In this document: positions 9,623 through 17,807 of the stretch, in pieces
Numbering within the stretch: the stretch's first letter is position 1
Layout: each line of letters begins with the position of its first letter
Source of the DNA: CAVSWT01 sp963777515
GTDB lineage: Bacteria > Bacteroidota > Ignavibacteria > Ignavibacteriales > Ignavibacteriaceae
DNA length: 64,000 nt
Reading direction: 5' to 3'
Assembly (NCBI GenBank): GCA_963777515.1
Contig: CAVZQU010000020.1
Coordinates: 1-64,000 of the forward strand
The notes under the pieces: model-generated
The model's database searches: none
Seen by the model: only the letters and a program-made list of their open reading frames with translations
Told to the model about the DNA's origin: nothing
Position numbers and translations under genes: made by a program

Positions 9623-11857
9623 ATGAAAAGTATATTCCCATGTCTTTTGTTCATATTTAGTTTTAATATCATGACACTATCAAAAACTTTAATAGTTCCA
9701 ATAAATTATACTTCAATCCAGTCTGCAGTCGATGCGGCGGCAAAGGGCGATACGGTATACGTATTAAATGGTACTTATAATACTAGTGGAGTACAATATA
9801 AATCATATATATCAATAATAGGCGAAGATAACCAAAAAACAATCTTAAAAGGTAATGGCCTTGGAAGTGCCTTCGCTGGTGGTGATGCTGAAGAAGTGTT
9901 TATAGAAAATTTTAAGATAATTAATTTTGGTTCAGCTGTTTATTATTATTATAATTCAGGAGTTTTCTCAGCAAATGAAAGCATTGTAGTTAAAAATAAT
10001 GTAATGGAAAATATTACAGATGCATGTATCTATTTTTATTGGAACTCATATAGTAATAAAGCAGTTGTAGATAATAATACTTTCAGAAATTGCGGGACTG
10101 CAATATCAATGGGGAGAGCAGATAATTCTGTAATAATTAGCAACAATACTATTTATGGCTGTAATCAGGGCATTGAGCTGAATACTTATTCGTATCCGCT
10201 TGTAATTAATAATGTTATTGCATATTCAAAAAATATAGGCATATCTGCAAGTGGAGGTAAAGCTAAAATCATTAATAATACAGTTGTTTATAATGGCGGT
10301 TCAGGAATTTATGTAACTCATGAAGTGATGCCAATTTATAATAATATTGTTTGTTTTAACAATGGAGGCATTATCGATTATTATTCAGGTTCTGTTAGTG
10401 ACTTTAACGATGTTTATGGAAATAAAATTGATTACGGCATACCCAAAGGCATACATGACATATCAGCTGATCCAAAATTTCTTGACACATTATCTTTTGG
10501 TTTAAGTTTTAATTCTCCTTGTATTGATGCCGGCGATCCATTCTCGGATTATGATATGGAACCATATTATAACGGTGGAAGAATAAATATAGGTGCTTTT
10601 GGTAATACAACAAAAGCTGCAATTTCAAATCCGGTAATTGATATAGTGAGTGATGTTTATTTTGATACTTTAAATATTGGAGAAACCGATACTGCTATAG
10701 TTTGGATTCATAACATAGGTTCAACGAGACTTTTTATTGAATCAATTCATTCTCTTTTACCAAATCAGTTCTCTGTAATTAATAATTCAGAAGCTTATGT
10801 TTTACCTAATGACAGCTTGAATGTTCTTATAATATTTAGTCCACAAGTATCAGGAAATTATAATTCTGAATTATTTGTGACTACAAATGATAAACAAGAA
10901 ACAAAGACTTCTATCAGACTGCATAGCTTTGTTAATTTTATATCTAAACCATTCATTATAAATATTAATGATATTCCCAATGATCAAGGTGGCTGGGTTA
11001 AAGTTTATTTCACTAAAAGTATATATGATACAGATTCATTAATTTTAGGAAAAACTTTATCACCTCAAATTTATTCAATCGAAATAGATGATGGTTCTGG
11101 CTGGTCTGCAGCAGCAAGTCAACTTGCTTATGGAAAAGATGGATATTCCGTACTGGTGCATACAACAAAAGATTCTTCTGTAAATGATATGGGAAATATT
11201 AATTTTAGAGTAATTGCCGGGATGAACGAAGGTAATTTTGTAAGCAATACTATGATTGGTTATTCGATTGATAATTTAGCTCCTTCCATTCCTAATGGAT
11301 TCTTAGCTAACAGCATTGATAGTTCTGGAATTAAATTAGTATGGTTTTCTAATTTTGAAAAAGATTTAAATTATTACACTATCTATAGGAGTGAGGATGG
11401 AATAAATTTTAATAAGCTTATAAATACCATCGATACATTTTATATTGATGAAAATACAAATCTAGAGCAATATTATTATGGTATAACTGCAACAGATATA
11501 AATGGGAATGAGGGTGATGTTTCAGAATATATTAAAGTCACAATTACAAATTCAGAATATAATACAAGATATCCTTTTAAATATAAACTATTTCAAAACT
11601 ATCCCAATCCTTTTAATCCAAGTACTACCATTTCTTATCAAATTCCTGAATTATCTTATGTCAATCTAAAAATATTTAATTCTCTAGGCCAGGAAATAGA
11701 ATTATTGGAAAGCACTGAAAAATCTGTTGGCCAGCATTCAATAAAATTTAATGCTGGCAACCTTTCTAGCGGGATTTATTTTTATAAAATATATGTTCAA
11801 TCTAAAATTTCGGGAAAACATTTTATTAAGATTGGGAAGATGATTTTGTTAAAATAA
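9623..11857 (+). CDS. Secreted right-handed parallel beta-helix protein with T9SS sorting domain
   Basis: 744 residues. A signal peptide (1-21) precedes a parallel beta-helix of PbH1/NosD type over about 25-300, with N-N-T/V-I-x-x-N ladders such as VVDNNTFRNCG and IINNTVVYNGG. This fold is common in polysaccharide lyases and adhesins. An ASH-like Ig module follows (about 335-435, DTLNIGETDTAIVWI), then a fibronectin type III domain (about 555-645, IYRSEDGINF) and the T9SS domain (FQNYPNPFNPSTTI ... KMILLK). No lyase catalytic residues can be assigned. It is the last of four same-strand exported proteins before the tRNA relic. A terminator hairpin follows. Confidence 0.85.
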   Translation: MKSIFPCLLFIFSFNIMTLSKTLIVPINYTSIQSAVDAAAKGDTVYVLNGTYNTSGVQYKSYISIIGEDNQKTILKGNGLGSAFAGGDAEEVFIENFKIINFGSAVYYYYNSGVFSANESIVVKNNVMENITDACIYFYWNSYSNKAVVDNNTFRNCGTAISMGRADNSVIISNNTIYGCNQGIELNTYSYPLVINNVIAYSKNIGISASGGKAKIINNTVVYNGGSGIYVTHEVMPIYNNIVCFNNGGIIDYYSGSVSDFNDVYGNKIDYGIPKGIHDISADPKFLDTLSFGLSFNSPCIDAGDPFSDYDMEPYYNGGRINIGAFGNTTKAAISNPVIDIVSDVYFDTLNIGETDTAIVWIHNIGSTRLFIESIHSLLPNQFSVINNSEAYVLPNDSLNVLIIFSPQVSGNYNSELFVTTNDKQETKTSIRLHSFVNFISKPFIININDIPNDQGGWVKVYFTKSIYDTDSLILGKTLSPQIYSIEIDDGSGWSAAASQLAYGKDGYSVLVHTTKDSSVNDMGNINFRVIAGMNEGNFVSNTMIGYSIDNLAPSIPNGFLANSIDSSGIKLVWFSNFEKDLNYYTIYRSEDGINFNKLINTIDTFYIDENTNLEQYYYGITATDINGNEGDVSEYIKVTITNSEYNTRYPFKYKLFQNYPNPFNPSTTISYQIPELSYVNLKIFNSLGQEIELLESTEKSVGQHSIKFNAGNLSSGIYFYKIYVQSKISGKHFIKIGKMILLK

Positions 11858-11886
11858 TTTTTTTGTTAATACACATTTAATAATTT

Positions 11887-11912
11887 AGGCAGTCAATTAA
11901 ACTGCCTTTAAA
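11887..11912 (+). terminator. Intrinsic terminator after beta-helix gene
   Basis: AGGCAGT-caattaa-ACTGCCT forms a 7-bp stem about 30 bases after the stop, extended by A/T pairs on both sides. The following tract is only TTTAAAA, so it may be a weak terminator. Confidence 0.55.
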
Positions 11913-12050
11913 ATATTTATTTAACATGTCAATTCAATGTTGTAAAAATTATATTAGTATATTCTTGGTTTAATAGATTTTAATGAACATATTTGCGTAA
12001 TAAAGAAATGTTCATTTGAATTTAGTTTTGAATTGTCACACTTGACATTA

Positions 12051-12092
12051 TTTGTAATCAGCCGGTCGGCGGTTCAAATCCGTCCGCCAGCT
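12051..12092 (+). tRNA. 3' half of tRNA-Thr (TGT), displaced fragment / putative att site
   Basis: The sequence runs from the anticodon loop (TTTGTAA, anticodon TGT at 12053-12055) through the 3' anticodon stem, variable loop and T arm (GGCGG-TTCAAAT-CCGTC) to the acceptor 3' strand CGCCAGC plus the discriminator T. The matching 5' half is absent: the bases before the loop do not pair with TCAGC, and no D arm is present. It cannot make a tRNA. A tRNA 3' half standing alone and followed by its own terminator is the classic scar of integration by a tyrosine recombinase, here marking the right end of the 1-12 kb region. Confidence 0.8.
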
Positions 12093-12100
12093 CAAAAAGA

Positions 12101-12134
12101 TGCGAAAATATTTTGTTTTCGCATTTTTTATTTT
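12101..12134 (+). terminator. Intrinsic terminator of the former tRNA-Thr gene
   Basis: TGCGAAAA-tattttg-TTTTCGCA forms a perfect 8-bp stem, followed by TTTTTTATTTT. It starts 9 bases after the tRNA fragment, the normal place for a tRNA terminator. This argues that the fragment is the original chromosomal 3' end displaced by an insertion. Confidence 0.85.
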
Positions 12135-12267
12135 AAAAGCGTTTGGAAGCTTAGAAGAAGAATAATTAGGTATTAATAACAAATTTTTTTTAATTTTATT
12201 ATAGCGTATTTTCTACAAATTAAAATTTATGATATATATGTTCCGGCATAAATAAAGGGAGATCATT

Positions 12268-13470
12268 ATGTACACAAGGTTACCTGCATTAAATATTTTT
12301 TTACTTTTTTTAGTATTGACTTCAATTTGTAAAGCACAATTTTTAGATGAGTTTGATAAAGGCAAAATAGAAGGATGGTTTACAATGGTTGGAGATGGAA
12401 CGCCGGGAATGAGTTTTATACCTCATAGCGGATACGCAACCATTTCTGTGGATGGAACTAAAGATAAATACAATGTTTACTGGACATTAATTAAGCGAGA
12501 CATTACAAATTGGCTTGATTTAAAAAAACTTGAAGACCCTAAGTATCAACTACGTGTTGAAGCTAAAGTACGTGTACATAATGCTCCGCGAAGAGTAAAT
12601 TTTATGGTGAATACAAACCGTACAACTGACTTTCACAAAGATTTGATGGAGTTTGATATTCCTGATACCACAAACTGGCATGTAATAAGTATGACAACAA
12701 AAAAATTTGATGCAAAACCGGGAGATACAGTCTATGCTCAATTGTGTGTTACAGATTATGGGCTGGAAAAATATAATGTGGATATTGATTACTACAGTGC
12801 AGATATTGTGAATGTTAAAGAGATAGGGCCGGATAAAGGTCATCTTGTTCCATATCATCCACCTATTCCGGCTATAGGCAAGTTTTCAAATCATTTAGAT
12901 GTTAATCAAGATTGTATTATCAATACTGATTTCCCTGAGGTTAATTTTAATGATTATCATGTCAAGGAAAATGATGGCAATGTTTATCTAATGAACATTA
13001 GTGCTGATCAATGGGGAATCTTAAGATGGGACTTTTCAAATTATAAAAATAAAAAAGCCGTTGAAGCAGGTTTGCTAGAACTAACTACTAAAGCTGTTAA
13101 CCTTGGCGGAAAATATATTAAAGCGTTTGGAGAAGACTTCGGAATTGAATTTGGGAAAGTTAGAGTAATAGAAATTCTAAATGGTGATGGGGAATGGGAT
13201 CAGAATACTGTTACTTACAATTCTTTAACAAAAGGGAAAAAATATTCAGAAGTATTTAATAGTCAGATGATTTATGACTTTGATGTAATTGAAGAAAAAG
13301 ATGGAAAAAATTTTATTACTATTTCTCAGCCAGTATTGCAGCGTTTAATTGACGGAACCACCAAAGGTTTATTACTCCGTCCATTAGGTGCTATTGATGT
13401 TTCTTTCTATTCTATGGAAAATCAAAAGAAGAGTAACATTGCCAAACTGCATTTCAATATTGAAAATTAA
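12268..13470 (+). CDS. Secreted DNRLRE-like domain protein
   Basis: 400 residues. A signal peptide (about 1-23, ending CKAQ) leads into an N-terminal beta-sandwich-like region (25-190, starting FLDEFDKGKIEGWF) of the kind seen in carbohydrate-binding modules. The C-terminal half (about 215-395) has the pattern of DNRLRE modules: LRWDFS, an EAGLLELTT strand, then WDQNTVTYNSLT. Such modules are secreted and probably bind or stabilise on cell walls or polysaccharides. There is no T9SS tail, unlike its neighbours, so it may remain periplasmic or be a lipid-free secreted protein. GGGAG precedes the ATG. It is the first intact gene on the chromosomal side of the tRNA scar. Confidence 0.6.
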   Translation: MYTRLPALNIFLLFLVLTSICKAQFLDEFDKGKIEGWFTMVGDGTPGMSFIPHSGYATISVDGTKDKYNVYWTLIKRDITNWLDLKKLEDPKYQLRVEAKVRVHNAPRRVNFMVNTNRTTDFHKDLMEFDIPDTTNWHVISMTTKKFDAKPGDTVYAQLCVTDYGLEKYNVDIDYYSADIVNVKEIGPDKGHLVPYHPPIPAIGKFSNHLDVNQDCIINTDFPEVNFNDYHVKENDGNVYLMNISADQWGILRWDFSNYKNKKAVEAGLLELTTKAVNLGGKYIKAFGEDFGIEFGKVRVIEILNGDGEWDQNTVTYNSLTKGKKYSEVFNSQMIYDFDVIEEKDGKNFITISQPVLQRLIDGTTKGLLLRPLGAIDVSFYSMENQKKSNIAKLHFNIEN

Positions 13471-13567
13471 ATTTACTTAATTGAATCCAGTTTTTAGAAC
13501 TTAAATAAAAATACTACCTGATTATTTTTCAGTATCTTGATCGAAAAATTTCTCTATTTTATTTTTA

Positions 13568-16500
13568 CTAAGATTTAGACAAAAGAGCTTTTTCAACGAG
13601 TGTTATTAATTCTTCTTTGGAAAAAGGTTTAGATAAATAGTAAGAGCAGCCTGCAGATAAAAATTCTTCTTTATCACTAGGCATTGCATAAGCTGTAGTT
13701 GCAATGATGGGAGTCACCTCATATCCTTCTATATTCCTAATTATTTTTGTAGCTTGTTTGCCATCCATCCCTGTTTTTAAGTTTATATCCATAAATATGA
13801 TTTCAAATATTTTCTCCTTAACCATTTGAATTGCATTCTCTGCATTTTCCACTTTTTCTAATTCAACATAATCATTTAAATATCTTTTCATAATTTGATA
13901 AACGGTAGGATCATCATCAACTAATAATGCAAGTGGTTTTACAATATTTTGAGGAATATTTTTAACTGATTCTTTCAATTCAACCTGGTTTACGGTTTTA
14001 GCTATTGATTCATCATCTGTAAAAGGTAATCTTATAATAAAGGAAGCGCCTTTTCCGACTTCACTTTCTACTGAAATACTTCCGCCGAATTTTTCAACCA
14101 ATTTTTTTGTAATGCTTAATCCTAATCCTGAACCCTCAAAGCTTCTGCTATAACCCTCACTTGCTTGACGAAATTCATCGAAAATAATTTCGAAATCTTT
14201 TTGGTCAATTCCTATTCCTGTATCTATAACTTTGATTTCTACAAAATCATCTTGAACTTCAAAAACTGTTGAAACACTGCCTTTGTTGGTAAATTTTAAA
14301 GCATTATTTATCAGATTTGTTAAAATCGAACGAAATGCTCTTGGATCAAAACTTATTAATATTGGATCTTGGTCATATGATAATTTTAGTTCAATACTTT
14401 TTTTCTTAGCAGTTTCATTGAATAAAGATAAAACTTCTTTTGTTAAACTAATTAAGTTTATTTCCTGAAATATTACACCTTTTTTTTCGCTCTCAAATTT
14501 GGATAAATCTAAAATTAAATTTAAAGTCTCCGATAACCGTGCACCACTTTTGAAAATAGTCTCGCCCATATTTTTTATTTCTTGTGATTCAGCATCGTTC
14601 CTTAAAAAATCAGCATATCCAAGAATGCCTACTAAAGGTGTCCTTAATTCATGACTCATATTTGCAAGGAAACTAGATTTTAACCTATTCATTTCTTCGG
14701 CTTTTTCTTTGGCTTTAATCAGCTCATCAATCATTTTTTTCTTTTCAGTTATATCTTCTTTAATTTCGATAAAATGTGTAATCTCGCCCTGGTCATTTTG
14801 AATTGGAGATATTGATGCTGATTCCCAATATAATTCACCATTTTTCTTTTTATTGTGAAATTCTCCATGCCAATCTTTACCGGAAAGAATCGTGTCCCAC
14901 ATTTGTCTGTCTTTTTCAGGAAATTTGTCACCAGCTCCTAAAATACTCTGGTTTTCCCCAATAACCTCATCAAAATCATATCCTGTTATTTCAGTAAATT
15001 TCTTATTAACATATTCGATGTTTCCATGAATATCTGTTATTGCAACAGAAGCAGGGCTCTGTTCAACACCCCTATAAAACTTTCTAATTTCTTCCTCGGC
15101 TCTTTTTCTTTCTGTAATATCATGTGCAACTCCTTGCAAGCCAACGGTTATTCCATCTTTGATGATTGGATTTTCAAATACTTCAAGAGTGATTAAATGT
15201 CCATCCGAATGTAGTATTTCCACAATAATTGGTTCATTTGAAAAATTGCCTTGCAAATGATAGTTCGTTTTATCTTTTGCCAATTTATTTACTTTAGATT
15301 TTGTTGTGAACCAATCTTTTGTTGTGAGCCATTTCTCAACTGAATATCCCGAAATTTGCTCAATAGTAGGGGAGATATAAGTTAATTCAGCATTAGTATT
15401 TTGAGTGTAGAAAAATAAATGAGGTGTGCCCTCAACAATTGTACGCATTTTTTCTTCATTTACTTTGAGAGCATCTTCGGCGTTTTTCCGTTCAGTTATA
15501 TCTGTTATAGTTCCAATGTAACCGACTACCTGGTTTTCAGAATTTTTTTCCGGGATTGCTTGACCCATTACCCATCTGATAGTCCCATCTTTTCTTTGAA
15601 ATCTATAATCAGCGTATGACTCATTTTGATGTTTTGTTGATTCTTGCCATCCCCTTAATAATTTATCTTTATCCTCAGGGTGAACAGCATTCAACCAGCC
15701 ATCACCTAATGCTTCATTTGCCGATATTCCGGAAATATTGCACCAGGTTGGATTGACATAAGTTGTAGCACCTGATGAATTTGTTCTAAAAATTCCAACA
15801 GGTGACACATTAGCTAAAGTTTGAAAAAGATTCTTACTTTCAAGTAATGCCACTTGAGCTTTTTTATTTTCGGAAATATCTCGAGTTACATTAATTGTAT
15901 GTGGTTCATTTTTTAATAGAATAATAGATGCAGACATTAAACCATATAAAGTACTTCCATTTTTCGTTCTAAATTTTGCTTCAAGATTCTCAACATGCCC
16001 GAATTTTTTTATCCCAGAAACCAATTTTAAGCGGTCATCTGGATTATCCCATATATTTAGTTCAAGTGAAGTTTTTCCAATAACATCTTCTCTTGTATAT
16101 CCGGTTATTCGTGTGAAGCCCTCATTTACATCTACATACATTCCATCATTTAAGCGGTTTATATTAATTGAATCTGGGCTTGTTTGGAATGCGAGTTTAA
16201 ATCTTTCTTGACTTTCAATTAAAGACATTTCAGCTCTTTTCTTTTCTGTGATATCCTCAATAAAAGCTATCCAGCGTCCTCCCTCTATGTCTTTATATTG
16301 AACCCTTACTTCAACATCAAAAAAACTTCCATCTTTTCGGCGGTGTTTGGATTGGAAACGGTCTTCTCCAACTACTTTTATTTTTTCTTGGTGGGAGTTA
16401 ATCTCATTTATTGTTTCAATAGATTCAATATCATATACTTTCATTGAAAGAAGTTCTCTTTCCGTATAACCGCTCATTGCACAATATGTATCATTAACCT

Positions 16501-17563
16501 CCAATAACTTTCCGCTCTTATCTACTAACCAGAACCCATCCAAAGATGTTTGAAGAATTGTCCGGTATTTTTCTTCACTTTCATTTAAAGTCTTTTCAAA
16601 AATCTTTCGATCTGAAATATCAGTGTGTATTCCGATAATTCTTAAAGGTTTCCCGCTTTCATCCCAACTTATAACTTTGCCTCTATCTAATATCCACTTA
16701 TAAGATCCATCCTTACATCTTAACCTTTGTTCGCTTTGATAAATGGGCACCTCGCCTTTAAAATGCTTTTCTATTTTTGCAAATACATTAGCTTTATCAT
16801 CAGGATGTAATATATTTTCCCATGCTTCAAATGTATTTTCAATTTCATCATCATTATATCCCAGCATAGTTTTCCATTGATGGGAGAAAAAAACTTTATT
16901 TGTTTTTGCATCCCAATCCCAAACTCCGTCTCCAGCTCCTTCAAGTGCAAACTGCCAGCGTTCTTCACTTGCCTTTATTTTATTAATATTATCTTCTTTT
17001 TCTTCTTGGTCTAAAAGAATCTTCCCAATTAATAAAGTTGCAAGCGGGTATATACCGATTATGGTCGGTAATAATATTTTAAACATTTCTAATTTATCTC
17101 CATACGGCAGCATAGTAAACAAAGCCAACATTGTAATATTAACAACAAAACCAAAAATGTATAAACGTAGATTTGAAAGTCTATCTTTATCTACTATCGT
17201 CTTTCGTCTGAAAAAATAAAGCCCAATAATATAGGAGGATAATATTACCAAAGAGCCTACTAATACACCTCCGCCTCCTAAATATTGTCTAAAAATAATT
17301 GCCATCAATGAAGATACCGCACCGGAAATGGGTCCAAAAAATAAAGTACAAAGACTTATTACAATTGACCTGCCGTCGAAAATTATTCCTTCTGCAAGAT
17401 GGAAGGGATATAACATCCCAATTATTGCAGTAATACCGAAAAGTAATCCTTGAAATATTTTGCCTTTGAGTTCTGTTCGTCTGAACCTTATATCTATAAA
17501 GCCAGATAATACGCTGAGTGCGACTAAAACAGATAGGTTATAAATTAAATCTATTACTATCAT
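13568..17563 (-). CDS. Hybrid sensor histidine kinase with LytS-type membrane domain and six PAS domains
   Basis: 1331 residues. The N-terminus (1-190) has about six membrane segments of the 5TM-5TMR_LYT receptor type. Six PAS modules follow, starting near residues 199, 330, 455, 575, 700 and 830, most with the PAC ending such as DITERK or DISDRK. Then come a HisKA domain with phospho-acceptor H971 (NMSHELRTP), a HATPase_c domain (N box TNLINNALKF, G boxes DTGIGI and GSGLGLSI) and a C-terminal receiver with D1259 (FMDINLKTGMDG). It probably integrates several small-molecule or redox signals into a phosphorelay. There is no output protein next to it. RBS GAGGGA sits just upstream of ATG 17563. 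It is the reverse neighbour of exported-protein genes. Confidence 0.92.
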   Translation of the reverse strand: MIVIDLIYNLSVLVALSVLSGFIDIRFRRTELKGKIFQGLLFGITAIIGMLYPFHLAEGIIFDGRSIVISLCTLFFGPISGAVSSLMAIIFRQYLGGGGVLVGSLVILSSYIIGLYFFRRKTIVDKDRLSNLRLYIFGFVVNITMLALFTMLPYGDKLEMFKILLPTIIGIYPLATLLIGKILLDQEEKEDNINKIKASEERWQFALEGAGDGVWDWDAKTNKVFFSHQWKTMLGYNDDEIENTFEAWENILHPDDKANVFAKIEKHFKGEVPIYQSEQRLRCKDGSYKWILDRGKVISWDESGKPLRIIGIHTDISDRKIFEKTLNESEEKYRTILQTSLDGFWLVDKSGKLLEVNDTYCAMSGYTERELLSMKVYDIESIETINEINSHQEKIKVVGEDRFQSKHRRKDGSFFDVEVRVQYKDIEGGRWIAFIEDITEKKRAEMSLIESQERFKLAFQTSPDSININRLNDGMYVDVNEGFTRITGYTREDVIGKTSLELNIWDNPDDRLKLVSGIKKFGHVENLEAKFRTKNGSTLYGLMSASIILLKNEPHTINVTRDISENKKAQVALLESKNLFQTLANVSPVGIFRTNSSGATTYVNPTWCNISGISANEALGDGWLNAVHPEDKDKLLRGWQESTKHQNESYADYRFQRKDGTIRWVMGQAIPEKNSENQVVGYIGTITDITERKNAEDALKVNEEKMRTIVEGTPHLFFYTQNTNAELTYISPTIEQISGYSVEKWLTTKDWFTTKSKVNKLAKDKTNYHLQGNFSNEPIIVEILHSDGHLITLEVFENPIIKDGITVGLQGVAHDITERKRAEEEIRKFYRGVEQSPASVAITDIHGNIEYVNKKFTEITGYDFDEVIGENQSILGAGDKFPEKDRQMWDTILSGKDWHGEFHNKKKNGELYWESASISPIQNDQGEITHFIEIKEDITEKKKMIDELIKAKEKAEEMNRLKSSFLANMSHELRTPLVGILGYADFLRNDAESQEIKNMGETIFKSGARLSETLNLILDLSKFESEKKGVIFQEINLISLTKEVLSLFNETAKKKSIELKLSYDQDPILISFDPRAFRSILTNLINNALKFTNKGSVSTVFEVQDDFVEIKVIDTGIGIDQKDFEIIFDEFRQASEGYSRSFEGSGLGLSITKKLVEKFGGSISVESEVGKGASFIIRLPFTDDESIAKTVNQVELKESVKNIPQNIVKPLALLVDDDPTVYQIMKRYLNDYVELEKVENAENAIQMVKEKIFEIIFMDINLKTGMDGKQATKIIRNIEGYEVTPIIATTAYAMPSDKEEFLSAGCSYYLSKPFSKEELITLVEKALLSKS

Positions 17564-17807
17564 TAATCCCTCGCTAAATTCATATCAAAATTAGCTAAAT
17601 ATTATTATGAATGTTACTTTTCTTATTGTTATTATCGATAATTTCTGATTATGTCTTTATAGGATATAAAATTTCATATTTAATTTTTTTTATATAGCCT
17701 CCTTATCTTATATTTCGAAAATCATTAATTTGATAACTCAATTTTTATACTATTTTTCATTATAGATTTGATAATAATAATATTATGCAGATGGGAATAA
17801 ATTTTTA

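Noticed and set aside
12051..12092. A functional tRNA gene
   Set aside because: The 5' acceptor strand, D arm and 5' anticodon stem are missing, so no cloverleaf can form.
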